A stretch of DNA of 64,000 nt from Hibiscus mutabilis (lineage: Eukaryota > Streptophyta > Magnoliopsida > Malvales > Malvaceae). A program made the translations under genes and the position numbers. The notes below the pieces were generated by a model. That model ran no database searches and was not told the origin of the DNA. It was given only the letters and a program-made list of their open reading frames with translations. Where the stretch lies: NCBI GenBank assembly GCA_019671005.1, contig CM033732.1, positions 7,472,886-7,536,885 on the forward strand, in the 5' to 3' direction. This document shows positions 45,810 through 58,800 of the stretch, one piece after another; the stretch's first letter is position 1, and each line of letters opens with the position of its first letter.

Positions 45810-46602
45810 AGAGGTTCTATATAGGAAGAATCCTCCGCTCCGAGGCTTCAGAAGCTGAAAGTTCTATATAGGAAGGACTGACAGCTCTTGGGTGAAGACT
45901 AGCAGTTTTATATAGGAAGGACTCCCAGTCGAAGGAATTCACCCATGACACACAAGATTATATAGGAAATCCTGCTGTGTCGAAAGCGAAGAGTTCTATA
46001 TAGGAAGGGCTCCGAGCTTCAATGTCTTAGAGTAAAAGATTCTATATAGGAAGAATCTGTAGCTCCAAGATTTCAGACGCCAAAAAGTTCTATATAGGAA
46101 GGACCGACGGCTCCATGGTGAAGACTCGCAGTTCTATATAGGAAGAACTCCCAGTCGAAGGAATTCACCTATGACACACAAGGTTATATAGGAAACCTGT
46201 TGTGTCGAAAGCGAAGAGTCTTATATAGGAAAAGCTCAGAGCTTCACTGCCTTAGAGTGAAAGGTTCTATATAGGAAGAACCTGTAGCTCTGAGATTTCG
46301 AGCGCAAAAGTTCTATATAGGAAGGACTGACGGCTCCAGGGTTTGAAGACTAGCAGTTCTATATAGGAGGAACTCCCAGTCGGAAGAATCCATCAGCAGC
46401 GCAAAAGGTTTTATATAGGAGAAACCAACGTTGAAGGCGAAGAGTTCTATATAGGAAGGACTCCAAGCTTTACTGTCTCGAAGTGAAAAGTTCTATATAG
46501 GAGGGACTCATAACTCGAGGCTTCAGAGCGAAGAGTTCTATATAGGAAGAGCCTGTAGCTCCAAGATCGGAAGGTGACGAAGCTCTATATAGGAAGAACT
46601 TA
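45810..46602 (+). repeat. Eighteen-unit UAUAUAGGA-loop hairpin array in element C
   Basis: Units of about 45 bp share the core TATATAGGA. Flanks pair and covary: AGATTCT/AGAATCT (46041), AGGTTCT/AGAACCT (46264), AGGTT/AACCT (46183), GATT/AATC (45956), AGTTCT/AGAACT (46132), GGTTT/AAACC (46408), and GAGTTCT/AGGACTC or AGGGCTC with G-U. Some units have a longer outer stem, such as AGCTG/CAGCT around 45853 and GACACA/TGTGTC around 45946. A few units have mismatches. The array ends about 140 bp before the polypurine tract. Confidence 0.88.
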
Positions 46603-46737
46603 CGAGCCTGAAGATTCAGCTAAGGAAGAGCGGAGATGTCCAAAAGAACACGTGTTTCCAAAGCTACAAACAGGGAAGTCTGATAAAAATGAGTGCTTAT
46701 TAATCTTTGCTTTGTTTCCCATTCCATGAGAACAAGC

Positions 46738-46749
46738 AAAGAGGGCAAA
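46738..46749 (+). other. Polypurine tract of element C
   Basis: AAAGAGGGCAAA lies against the 3' LTR. The LTR start here reads TCAGAATCACTC in place of TGTAATCACTC, so the terminal TG has been lost in this copy. Confidence 0.8.
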
Positions 46750-49537
46750 TCAGAATCACTCATTTTTATCTGTAAATACATATTAGTGTTGCATGTATAC
46801 ATATTATATGTTTATTATGTGCATGAGTGTTATTAGTTTATGTGTGCATGTATATTATAAACTATGTATGTATACGTATTAAATACGGTTTATGTGTGTC
46901 GCGTATGCATCTATATTTAGTACGAGCGTATTTATTTTTATGGTTAATTATGTGTATAATTATATATATATATATATGTATACTGGTATGTTTGCATAAG
47001 TATATACGTATGTGTATTACTGTTATAATTATACTATTGGGCTAATATAAAATGAAAATCCAAAAAAAATATATTAAAACCAAATAAATAAATTGCAGTC
47101 CAAGTCCAATTACAAATCAAGTATTATTACAAGGCCCGGCTGGCCCAAACCCAAACCTATTTAATTCTAATTATTTTTGGTGCAAGTGACTATGGGCCGT
47201 TGGATCAAGATCTGATCCAACGACCACGATCCAAGCAAGGAGCAAAAATATCTGCCAGCCGCGTGCACTACACGTCTGGACCATTCGAGTGCCACGCGCG
47301 GACTCTTTGATATCCCACGTGTGCGTGAGCCCCACGCGCTCTGACCCCTCGACTGTTGAACCTCACGTGGCACGATCTGGAGCCGTTTCACCAATCGATG
47401 CTTCATCTGGGTCGTTCATCCTTCAAGCCATCCCGAACGTTAGATCAGATCTGATCTAACGGCCGAGAACGCCTCTGGCCGAAGACAGAACCCACACCGC
47501 CACCATGCTGCACCATGCCGATCTTCAACCACCGCGCTCAGACATGTCAAAACACAGCAAGAAAGAAATATGTCAGATTAGCAGTCCAGATCTGAAAAAG
47601 CAAATATTATACTACTTGTACCAAAACCAAAGACAGACATATATGTACGAAACAAATATTTTGTAACAACAAGTTGGAATCGAACAAGCAAAGTTGTAAT
47701 CGAAAGAAAAGAAATACAAAAAGTCGATCCAGTGGTAAATACTCGTCTCTTTTTTATTTTTATTTCGCATGTATACACAAAAGATAGAAAACAAAAAAGA
47801 GGGTTAGAAATCTTACCATCGCCGTCGGTGGGTATCCCCTCACCAGTGATAAGCCTTTTCTGTTTTCCCAAGCCGGATATGGTGAATTGAAAGGAGTGGG
47901 AGACCCCTTTTTGTTTTCGTTTTGGGTTGAAAAAATGGGTTTTTATGTTTCGTATTTCCTAGATCTAGGGCAAATGGAGGCTTTTCCTCTGAATCCAACC
48001 TCGGATTCGTGTCGAGGGTAAGATGGGGATTATTTTGGTGTGTTTTTTAGGCTCGCCGGCGGCGGAGAATACGGCGGCCGGCCGCCGAATTCTGGGTTCG
48101 TCAGGGGAGGTTTGAGAGAAAACGAAGAACGAAGGCTGGTTATAAAACTGAAAAATGAATAAATGGCCGAAAATTTGGTTTCAGCCTAAAAGAGGGGTTT
48201 TATAGCTATTATTATTTTGTGAAATGGGTAAATTACGTAATAAATCCCCCCGCGCTTTCAATATTTTCACTTCTGTCTCGCCGCATGGTATATTTACAAC
48301 TCTGGTCCATCTTGTATTTCAAAATCTTGCAATCCAGTCCCTAAATTACACCGAATCAGTTTTTAAATGGTAAAATTACCCCTTTAACCATCCCGCGTTT
48401 TTGAACTTTTCATTTCGGGTCTGCCCCTTGGTCCAATTACAGTTTTGATCCTTTTAGGTTCTGTCTATTTCGCATTTTCGTCCTTAAATTACATATTATT
48501 GTCCTTTAATTTCTGCCACTGACTTTTATTTTTCTTTCATTTCAGTCCTGTTTCCATGTAAATATTCATATTCGTATTATGATCGTATATGTTAATGTAG
48601 TCTTTTGTCTTATTTTATATCCCTCGTATATGCCATGTATTTTTATGTTTACATGTATATGTGTATTAAGTTTATAATGATTATGTATCTTTTTATTCGG
48701 TTATTCGTATTAAGCATGTTATGTTCTAGATTGATTCGTACATGGCATGTTTTGTATTTTTGTATGTATTGTATGTTCTCTTGACCTTTAGGTTACGTGT
48801 TAGTGTGTCTTCTTTTTATGTATAATATATTGTTCCATATATGTTGAAATATATTTTATTTCTAATATGCATGTCTTCTTGAAATATGTGTTTTTGTCTA
48901 TACATGTATTTATTCCTACCTTGTTATTGTGGCATGTTAAGTTTGCTTTTATCTAATATTAAACTTGGTATGTATATGTGTATTTTAATTACGTATTTTA
49001 TTTATGTTAGATTAGTATTCTGTTATGTGAATATTTACTGTTTTTAAATCATCTGCTATGTCTTATATTTTTGTCACTAAGATTGCATATGGTATAAAAA
49101 TTGTTAATGCGGTGCCCTTTTATCCGAGCGTAAACGGGGCCAGTATCAGGCGTAGTGATAGTGGATGGGTGTTTACTCTCGGATAACGGGGCCCCTTAAA
49201 ATTTATTCGCAATTATGACCGAATTTTAAAATAATCGTTACTTTAACCCGAAAAATTCAATATTAATAAATCGGTAATTATTAAAGTACCAATTTTGGGC
49301 GGTGTGGGGGTGCTAATCATTCCCCATCCGTAACCGACTCCCGAACCCATTTTTTGAATCTCTGGTTTTATGGTGTCCGGCCTACCTAAGTGGCCGGTGG
49401 CGACTCCAATTTTTAAATAAAATGCGGTTTTTTAAAAACCCCACAGAATAAATATTTTATATCAAAAAATTCACAAACACCTCTCAACACCTTAGAAAAC
49501 CCACGTTTTTTAGCGATTAAAAAAGGACATCCCTACA
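46750..49537 (+). repeat. 3' LTR of element C
   Basis: The LTR is 2788 bp and nearly identical to 31787-34612. Two notable differences are short losses: about 17 bp between CACGCGC repeats near 47300, and about 20 bp in the GGCGGCC-rich segment near 48060. Both palindromes are retained (47195-47225, with one change, and 47438-47461). Confidence 0.93.
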
Positions 49538-49542
49538 CTTTT

Positions 49543-50154
49543 TATATATAAACTAACATTATTTTATTTCTATTTTTACAGGAAAGTAAATCAGAATGGA
49601 AATATACCTTTCCAATGGTGGCCACGACAGTTCTGACCGACGAGCTTCTAAGTGATTGACGAGCTTTCCGATGACCGGTGATCTTTCCTCTTCTCGGAGG
49701 TAGTACGATTTTCCAGGACGATTCAGTTACCGAGAAAAGTAACTTTTCTCTCTCTATTATTATTATTATTATTATTATTAATGGTAGTTAATTATGGTTA
49801 ATTCTTACTCTGACACTCTCTCTCGTGGGTATTTATAGGTGTGTAGATGATGACGTAAGCGGAGCTAGCTGGTGATGAGGAAACACACAATCCGTGTGAA
49901 GTGGGTTTAAACGAATTGGGAGCTAACACGTGGACTGGTTTTGGGCGAGAAAACGGGCTTTGTATCCATTTGTGTTTGTTGGATATTAAAATGAACGGAA
50001 TTTGGGCTTTAATTGGGCTTTGGAATTTTTAAATGTAATTGGACACTGTAAATGGACTGTTTGGATATTATTGGGCTATTTATTATTTATTTATTTATTA
50101 TTCGGCCTTATTTATGTATATTTGCACACCCCATGACAAAATACGGGTATTACA
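49543..50154 (-). repeat. Element B left LTR, second segment
   Basis: This is the continuation of 29656-31786 after the nested element. It matches about 61045-61656, including ACAGGAAAGTAAATC and a (TTA)n run (49757-49790), longer than in the other LTR. It ends GGGTATTACA. Confidence 0.9.
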
Positions 50155-50167
50155 GTTGCCCCTCTTT
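50155..50167 (-). other. Polypurine tract of element B
   Basis: The minus strand reads AAAGAGGGGCAAC directly before the LTR start TGTAATACCCG. It is identical to the tract of element A and close to that of element C. Confidence 0.85.
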
Positions 50168-50249
50168 GCTCATTACTGTGGAATAGGAAGTGGGCAGAGA
50201 CTAAAAAGACGCAGATTTTGTCTGAATCTACTGGCCATCTTCTAAACTA

Positions 50250-51170
50250 CTGAAGCTTGAAGCTGTTCTTCTCATTTCGAAATTCTTCAACCTTTTGCCA
50301 AATTGTGGAATATGAAGTTATTCTTCATATTATGAAATTCTTCATCATCCAAGGCTCGGAGTTGCTCCTGACATTCTTCATCTCTTGAGGTGTGAAGTTG
50401 TTCTTCTCATTATGAATTTCTCCATCCCTCTGTCAAACAATCTACCTCTCTATAGGCTAACCGCAAAATTTGAACTAGTTCTTCTCATTATGAACTCATC
50501 CAATCTTCTTGGTCATGCCGATCTACCTCTCTGTAAAGGTATCGAACAAGCGAGCTCTTCTCATTAGGAACTCTTCATTTTTCTTAAAATCGTTGATTTG
50601 TCTTTATGTAAAGACATTGAATAAGCAAGCTCTTCTCATTATGAACTTCTCATTCTTTCAAAAAGAACTCTTCTCATTATGAGTTCTCTATTTTTTCGAA
50701 ACGTTGATCCACCTCTATGTAATGGTGTCGAACATGTAAGCTCTTCTTATTAGGAACTCTGTGGCGAACTCTTCTCATTAGGAGTCCTTCATTCTTTGCT
50801 AGGCGAACTCTTCTCAGTAGGAGCTCTTTGGCGAATTCTTATAATTAGGAATTCTTTATTCTTTGCTGGGCGAGTTCTTCTCATTTGGAACTCTGTGGTG
50901 AATTCTTCTCATTAGGAATTCTTTCAATTTTGCTAGTCCACCTCTCTGTAAAGGCATGAACAATTGAGCTCTTCTCATTAAGAACTATTTTCATTCCTCA
51001 GCAAATAAACTCTTCTCATCAAGAGCTCTTCTCATTAAGAACCCTTTTCATTCCTCAGCAAATGAACTCTTCTCATCAAGAGCTCTTCAATATTTCTTGG
51101 CGAGTTCTTCTTATTATGAACTCTGAATTCTTTAATGGTTGAGCTTTTCTCACTGCGAACTCTGGATACT
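50250..51170 (-). repeat. UAAUGAGAA-loop hairpin array in element B
   Basis: On the minus strand, units share the loop core TAATGAGAA. Stems differ and still pair: GAATTC/GAATTC (50833-50854 and 50900-50921), GAGTTC/GAACTC (50872-50893 and 51102-51123), and GAGTTC/GAGCTC (50552-50573). The last contains a U-G pair on the minus strand and a C-A mismatch on the plus strand, so the structure suits minus-strand RNA. The array takes the same place relative to the polypurine tract as the UAUAUAGGA array in element C, but its sequence is unrelated. Confidence 0.8.
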
Positions 51171-51484
51171 AGAAATGTTGATTATCCTTTCCTCTGGGGA
51201 ATGGTTAATCCTGCAAAAAAAAACATCATTAATTATTCAAACTCAATCTGAAGTAATATAAACATTATCGACTTCTCGATTAAAGCACTGAATCCTTTAG
51301 TTTCATTACTTTTCTGTCTAAGGTGTCTTGATTTTTCTATCTAAAGCTCATATGGGATCTCATCTCTTGTTTCTCTTTCTATGTTGATCAATTTCTTTCA
51401 TGCTTGGAATGTATACGACTGATTAAACCAAACATCTTCATCATCTGCTCGTTGTTGATCTATCTGGCCTTTCGGTCAAGTAAT

Positions 51485-51700
51485 ATAGATTCTTTCTTTT
51501 TCTATTTTTTTCTTTCTTATTTTCTCTTTCTTTTTCTTATTTCTTTTTCTTCTTTATTCTCGTTTCTTTCTTTTTGTTTTTATTTCTCATTTTTCTTTTT
51601 CTTCTTTTTCTTTTTCATTTTTTCTCTTTTTTGTTTTTTTTATTTTTTTTCTCTGTCTCTTTTTTTCTTTTATTTCTTTTTATTTCTCTCTCTTTTTGAA
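51485..51700 (-). repeat. GA/A-rich purine tract of element B (pyrimidine-rich on plus strand)
   Basis: About 215 bases are almost only T and C on the plus strand, so A and G on the sense strand. The frame 51404-51733, rich in Phe and Ser, is an artefact of this. It is much longer than the tracts in elements A and C. Confidence 0.65.
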
Positions 51701-51889
51701 CGGTTGGCCCAAAAGCTTGATGTCTTCCAATAATATGCCCCACTGCTTTGTTTTGGCAACTCCTAGAAAAAGCTCTCATCATTTCTGAAGATGTCAACCC
51801 ACCGGGACGTCATGCCCGAAGGACTTACTGGCGACCCGAAATATGCATTTCCTTTTCTATGCAAAAAATCAGAGTTTTTGCTGAAATCT

Positions 51890-52260
51890 ACCCTTCAAAA
51901 TAGAGCATATTGCTGAATATGCCTCTATAAACAGAATGTCATAATGAAATCCTCCTTTGTAAGCGAAATACTTGTTGAAATCCGCTTCCACAAATGTAGC
52001 ATCATGCTAAAATCTGCTTCTTTAAACAACATGTCTTACTGAAATCTACTTCTGTAAGCAGAATATTTATTGAAATTTGTCTCTGCAAACGGAATATCTT
52101 GAGATCCACCTCTACAAATAGAATTTTTAGAAAGATCCACCTTTACAAACAGAATATCTTGAGATCTGCCTTTGCTAACGAAATATTTTAGAGAAATTTG
52201 TCTCTGCAAACAGGATATATTTGCTAATCTGCACCTGCAAACAAAAAATCATGAATTAAT
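51890..52260 (-). repeat. Tandem repeat of about 40-45 bp in element B
   Basis: Units have variants of GAAATCTGCCTCTGTAAACA and AGAAT on the plus strand. Some can fold on the minus strand (TTCTG-CTTA-CAGAA), others poorly, so the hairpin case is weak here. Confidence 0.6.
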
Positions 52261-52781
52261 ATATCTACTTTCTCACAAACACGACTGAAATCTTTGCTAG
52301 ATCTCTTTCTCTAAGATCTATGCTCGCTCTTTGTCAGATTTTCCTTTCCAATATTTCTATTCATTCTTTGCTGAATTTTCCTCTTCAAGATTTCTATTCA
52401 TTCCTTGCTGAATCTTCCTCTTCAAGTTCTTTATTCACTTTTAGATGGATCTTTCCTTCGAGATCTCTGCTCATTCTCGTTTGGATCTAATTTTTCAACA
52501 CTCGAAGCTATAAATTGATTCCTATCTTCTCTTGATTGAATCTGCAAATTCCTGCCAAAATATGAAAAAATACTTTGGTTGTATGAATTAGCATGCTCGT
52601 ACTTATGGATGCCTATCAATATGATGTATGAATGTTGTTAATTGATAACCACTTGGGCAAACTTTCTTCTTCAGTGAAGCTCCAAATTTCTTTGCTTCAT
52701 CTTTCATTTAAACATCATCTTCCAGCAGCGTAGCCCATCTCACACTCAGGTTCAATCTTCAGGATCTCTGCATCTTTTGCT

Positions 52782-52860
52782 CTAAAGTGCCTTTTCAGGT
52801 TTTCACTTTAGTTTTTTTCCTCTCTTTTCTTCTCAAGACGCCCTTTCAGGTTTTCACCTC
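52782..52860 (-). repeat. Two copies of the double-stem GAAA-type hairpin motif in element B
   Basis: On the minus strand, copy 1 (52782-52811) has outer stem CTAAAGTG/CACTTTAG, AAAA, then CCT/AGG around GAAA. Copy 2 (52835-52860) has GAGGTG/CGTCTT with G-U pairs, AAAA, and CCT/GGG around GAAA. Copy 1 has the same outer stem as the copy at 45552-45581 in element C. The motif is on the sense strand of both elements. Confidence 0.8.
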
Positions 52861-55800
52861 GGTTTTCTCTCTTTTTTTCTTTCTTTTTTTGCAACATTGT
52901 TTTTTCTGTTGGTTCTGGTTGAGCTTTCTTTGCCTTCATGAGTAGCACATGGACCCTTTTTTTTCTACCGCATCTCACCATGCATTTCTCAAAATTTGAA
53001 TACTAGGGATCACACTTTTCTTAGAAAGTTGTCCGTGTTATATCTCTAGCATGTGATGTTCTATAAGGTTCTTTTTGCAACATTGCCCCACTCTGGTTTG
53101 ACTTTAACTATTATCTTTGCTCACATTCACCTCGCTTTCTTACTTTTGAATAGCAAAAACCCTCAACGAATTGATCTGGCTGTATTTTTCCTCCCAAAAG
53201 ACATTTTACGCTCTCTTTTTGCCCCATAATTACTTGTGTCATTTTCTTGCTGCTTTTGTTTGAATATTACTATCACCTGGAGTTGTGACTTTTCCTCGTC
53301 ATACTTTTCATCATTAAACAAGTATCAAGGCTACTTCTTGTTCTGCCTGCATTTAAAGGTTGTGCATCATAATAATACCCACAAAATCATTTGCTTTTCT
53401 TGTATCTAATCAATTTATCTACAAGATGCTTGTTGAAAAGATAAGTGAATAGCTCAAAATATTATTTTACTATATTTGAGAAATTGGAATAATTTGATAA
53501 GTCATGGCAAACATAAGAAAACAAAAAAATCAGGATTAAGCCCCTAAATATCAAGTGCAACAGAACCTTCGAATCAAGTTACAAAGTTAAACTCCAACGT
53601 GACCTCTTCTAAGTTATTAAACTTCTAGGAGAAACATTTACCGTATACCTAATTCTACCCCATTTAAGGTGACACTATTTACCTCACTAGCTCACCATGC
53701 CCCAATCCTTCCATCTTTTCTGATCTCGATCAAGCATTAGAAGTCTGGAAGTCCTTGAAGAAAGATTAACCTTGATAAGTATGATGTATTCTGAAGACAA
53801 ACTCATCTTACTCCAATACCTGTATATGGTCAAAATGGTCTTTTGAAGCTTGTAATGTAGGTTATAGTTCACGGCTGCCAACGAAAATGATATATAAGCT
53901 CAAATAAATATTTAAGGGTAATGAAACCAATTATCATTTCTTTCAATTGAAACATCATTTCTGCACTCCTTGATCTGAATATGTTCGGATGAAATACTTT
54001 TTCTTTTTTTCTCTCTCTCTTTTTTCTTTCTTTTTTGGATCGCTCTAGACTGCTCATTTCTAGTTTTTTACCCTATAATTCATTTCCTTTTCTTGAAATC
54101 AATCTTCCAATGTTCCTTTAGATAGAGGCTTGTTGAATGGAAGATCTCACATGTATATATTGTTTTTCTTTTACACTTTTCAACTTTAACGTTTTTTCCT
54201 CAGTCGCTTTAACTTGATTCTGCTGACTTTTTTAACACAAACTTCCATTGTTTTCTTTTTCTTTCTTTTTCTTCTACTTTTTTGACTGAATTCAAAGTAT
54301 TCTTTTTCATTCATCGTGCCTTTCTGACTTTTGTGCTTGATATATTCACTTTTGTTTCTTTTGCCCCTGATTCACAAGGCATTATTATCATGACATGATA
54401 AAAACCAAACACTTTTCTTGCAAACAAACTTCCATCCTCTTTGCCCCCAGTGTAGGGGTGATCCTTGGTTTGGGTTGAATCCAAAGAAAATCTTTAGGCT
54501 CAAAGGGGACAACAATTAATATTTTTCTTATTTTCTTTCTTTGTGAAGAGAGATGAAGGGATGCCAAATGTCCTCTCATACTTGGATATCTTCGAAGGAA
54601 AGCCGTCTTTAGGTGGATGATGTTTTGGGTTATCACTTCATTCAAAGACCTTAGCCAACAATGCTTGAGAGGCAATTCACTCAAAATTTGTACTTGGATT
54701 TTTCCGTGATTCTTGAACACTCATTAATGTCTTCCTGTTGATCTAAGCAAAGTAGAAAAGAGTCATATTTCTAAAGTTGATCTCTGAATTTGATTCAAGG
54801 TCACTCTTACAATCAACATCCGGGGACCTGAGCAAAATGTTAGTGGAGATATATACATATACGTATGGGAAAACAAAAACTAACCCATAACAAATAACGA
54901 ATGAAATAGTAAAAGAATCAAAGAATGCAAAATGTTTGTCATTTGAGAAATATGTAAGAAACAAGAACCGTAAGCAAATAAACTGAAATAGCCTCATTTA
55001 CAAAGGACCCCCAATGTTCGCGGGCAAAAACGATTGGGATGATTCGGGGTATTACTATGCAACGGTCCTAAAACTGCAAACAGACCTCCCATGGTTCACT
55101 ATTGACCATTAATCAAGAAAGACCTGAGTTAATCTTGGTCACTCCACTTCTGTCGTCAGTTCTTTATTTTTCTTCACCATTACAAAGACATACCCATTCT
55201 TGTTCATGTTCTGATGCTCTCACTCTTTTTGAACAGATTTTTAATTCTTCAGTGATCCAATTCCTCAATGTCGCTCCACTGATCTCTTACCATATTAAGT
55301 TTGCCCCACCTTTATTATTTAGGGCGAACCAATGGTCCAAGTCCCTGAACTTTCATCAAGTTCATCTTTAATTTTACAGAACCACCAAGACTCCGTTGCA
55401 AAACTTGCTAAGTCCCTGAACTGGCTGATATGTATTTCATCACCATCACTATGACCTCTAATAGGCAATTTTCCTGAATAAAAGAAGCCAACTGAAGATG
55501 ATTGCCCCATACTCAATCATATCCTCCTCATGAGTGATCGAGCATTTACAACCATGGCCTTATATTTTGAAAACATCTCTGAAGCAATACAAGAAAATAT
55601 TTAGGCTTGAAGTAACATAATTGATTTCATATACTACTTCAGAGATAATTCTTGCAAAATGTACCCCTTTATGCATGGACATGAACGAGGCAGCTTCAAA
55701 ACTATAGAAAATCTTGGAAGCATTCATTCTGGATCTCTGGCTAGCCTACTTCTTGATTTCTTCCATTAAGGGCCTACACTTCTTGATAGTGCATATTGGT

Positions 55801-58800
55801 TCCTCATGTGAAACTTGCAAATATTATCGAGATCATAACTATAGGCATATGGGCTTAACATACTTGGTGAATCAGTTGACCTTTCCTCTTATGACCTCAG
55901 GGAGTCCGATCATTGCATTCATTCACTTATTCCTTTCTTCTCACTTGACATTTTAGCATTTGTTTTATGAGCAATCCAATTTCATTTTTCTCCAATTAGG
56001 GACTACTTTGAAGTCACATACCTTAGTAGCTGATCTTCAATGCCAACCTCCAAAATCTCTCACTTTAGAAAGTTTTAAATTTGTAGCAATCTTTAATATC
56101 TCAGTCATAACTCACAATAGTCTTGATATTGCAACGACTGGGTTAATGGGACTCTAATAATTTCTCATGATATTGTGAAGCTTCGAGCAATTTGAAATGT
56201 ATCTCTAAAAAAAACATGAATGTGATCCAGTTTGAATTTTGACTTTTCACTGACAGGAGCATCTGATCTTGAAGAATTCTTTGGTGAAGAAAATATTACA
56301 GAAAAATACCAGAATATTATTTTGACTCTAATAGCCTCAGATTGCAACGAGTTATTCACAAAAGTTTGTCATAACTTCTATCTTTTTCCTTTTATCTCAA
56401 TTCTTCTAACAAACTATAATCTTCGATTGAACTGGGCTCCTTACTTTCAGAACATAAATACCTACCCTGATGAGACCATGAACTTCAGTGGGACCATTAT
56501 CCGAAAATGATTTTGGATATGGTAGAGCCACAAATCTGTACATGACATTGGATAGGAACAATTGACTTCTTTTTCTGACTGAACTCTTCAGTTTCTTTAT
56601 CTCACATCTGTATTCTGCTTCTCTTACAATCAATTCTTTCATAAGCGAACCTCAATATTCAACTAACCCTGACATTCATCACTTTAGAGAAAGACTATTC
56701 TGCCCCTCGTCTCTATTGGGATCATTATGTCTCTTGATTGTTGCAGAACCATCGATCGGCAAGACTTTCGGCTAAACTCCAGAATTTGAATTCATTCAGT
56801 CTTTCTATGCTTGTCTACTGAGCTTCCTTCATTTGAGCATTTTCAACATCCACCAGTGCCTCTAATTCAAGCACTCCACTGTTCTCTTCATGATCCAAAC
56901 TCAAATCTTCTAGTTTCTTCACAAATGCCCCAGACTATGTTGATCCGAACTTACTCACCCTTTTATTTGTGTGAGATGAATTTCTATCTTGATCACGCTC
57001 GTTGATGCTTCATATTAGCTCGTACTACATCTCATTCTCAGACTGGTCAGCTTTTTCCTTCATTCTATCCAAATGGCCCTCAACTATCTTTGTGACTGCC
57101 CAACCTTAAATGACATGTTGCCCATGCTTCTTAGGATATGAATTTAACTAATGTAATATTTTCCTAAAAAATGCAATATTTTAAACAAAATTGCAATTTT
57201 TATATTTTTCATAATGTTTAAATGTTGTAATACATGAATGCATGAGGTATCGATTTCAATAACTAGTCATTAGAGTAATACCCTTTTAACTGAAAGGTCG
57301 AATACAAAGAAAAGGCAACATGTTCACTAGCTCCAGGTCTTTTGGTTGATCACTTGTTCAGCCTTTGAGTCAACGTCTACCCTAGCTCGGTCTCTATTTT
57401 AGAATGTTGTTGTAGGTTCACGACCTCATCAAACAAAATCTGCATATGTCGAGCGACTCCCTGCACTTGGTTGCTAAAGTTAATCATTTCAAAACTCTGT
57501 TTCTGGATAACCTGGATTACTGCTTCAACTTGATTTCCAGTATTGCCTTTTATTGTGGTATATCTTTGAAGCCTTTCAAAATGTCGTACTGCTTTTTCTT
57601 ATTCTGTCATTTTCCTCAATTCCTTATATTCATTAAAGATCATCATCTTCCTTAATAATGGTATCCTTCGATAAATTTCATCATTTGTAACACTTGGATA
57701 TCGTCTCTGAGTTCAAAGCTTTATATTCTCCCTTAGATTTAGAAACAGTCCTTGAATGCTCATTCAATCTATTCGTCATTTATCCTTCCTCTGGTTGTCA
57801 TGGATATTGTGTCTGGTTTATCTCTATATCTGCCACTGACTCTATCTTGAAACTTGAACCATTGATTAATCTTGTATAAACCCTATCCTTTTATCCCTAA
57901 AAAACCTCGTATTTTTCTATTGTTGGTGTCACATGTATTCTCCCAAAAAATAAACAATTATACCAGACTTCATAAGCAGGTCACGACCCTAAACATCTAT
58001 TAATTCATTTGACTACCTGACAGCAACACTATAATCAAAAAATCTTTTTAGAAATGACTATCCATATTCTCATCCTATGATTTTCAAATTAAAATTGATT
58101 CTGGCTCTGAATTTTCTGGTACAACTTTGCATTAGTAACACCTGGACTCATCGGATGTTGTCTTCGTTCTTGTATTAAGTCTTCTCGAATTAGATCCACA
58201 GTGACATATTGTCCTCCACTTGTCTATCAGACCCTTCAGTTCTTATGACTACTGCCTACTCAACTGATCCTCGAACCGACACCTCTCAAGAATGTGATGC
58301 ACATAAAAACATATAACAAAACACACAAAAAACTGACAGTATGGTGAAATAAAACTGTAAGCAAAAAATAATTTATATTGCGTAAAAATAACCAGAGAAC
58401 AATTTATATTGTGCACAAAAATAACCAAAAAATGTATTTAAACTAGCAACCTCTGTCCTAGGTCCCTGTCTAGATCTAATGGGGTAGGCTTCTATTACAA
58501 CATGTGGATTTCGATCTAGACCCTGGGTACCCGAACTATCGTTATTGGACTCTAGCAAGACATCGATTCGGGAGTATACGACCTCTTATAGCAGATGTGT
58601 AACCTCTCGATGTATAAGGTTGGTATACCAGAAGGAGGACAAAATTCCGATCACGGAGCTTAATAACTCACGTAAGATCATGCCTCACTCCCACTTAAAG
58701 ATAAAAAGCTCGGGTGAAAGGCTTATGCATGAATAACAATTTATATCACAGAAGAAAATGCTATATGTATTTTTCCTGAAAATTCAACCAATAATTATGG

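Larger units (their letters stand above)
31787..49537 (+). mobile_element. Inner Tat/Ogre-type LTR retrotransposon, full-length but mutated (element C)
   Basis: This 17.75-kb element has LTRs at 31787-34612 and 46750-49537, a perfect target duplication CTTTT (31782-31786 and 49538-49542), a tRNA-Arg-type primer site and a polypurine tract. Its coding order is ORF1, Gag, protease, G-patch-like ORF, RT, RNase H, second RNase H, integrase. The second RNase H and the large size mark the Tat/Ogre lineage. Several stops and frameshifts break the frames, so this copy is not autonomous now. The LTRs are still very alike; the main differences are two short deletions in the 3' LTR. The insertion is therefore younger than element B. 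Confidence 0.95.

Noticed and set aside
51404..51733. Phe/Ser-rich 109-codon frame resembling a membrane protein
   Set aside because: It is the translation of a pyrimidine-rich low-complexity tract, so its hydrophobic look is an artefact.
51890..52260. Further covarying hairpin array in element B
   Set aside because: Some units fold well (TTCTG/CAGAA), but many do not, so I list it only as a tandem repeat.
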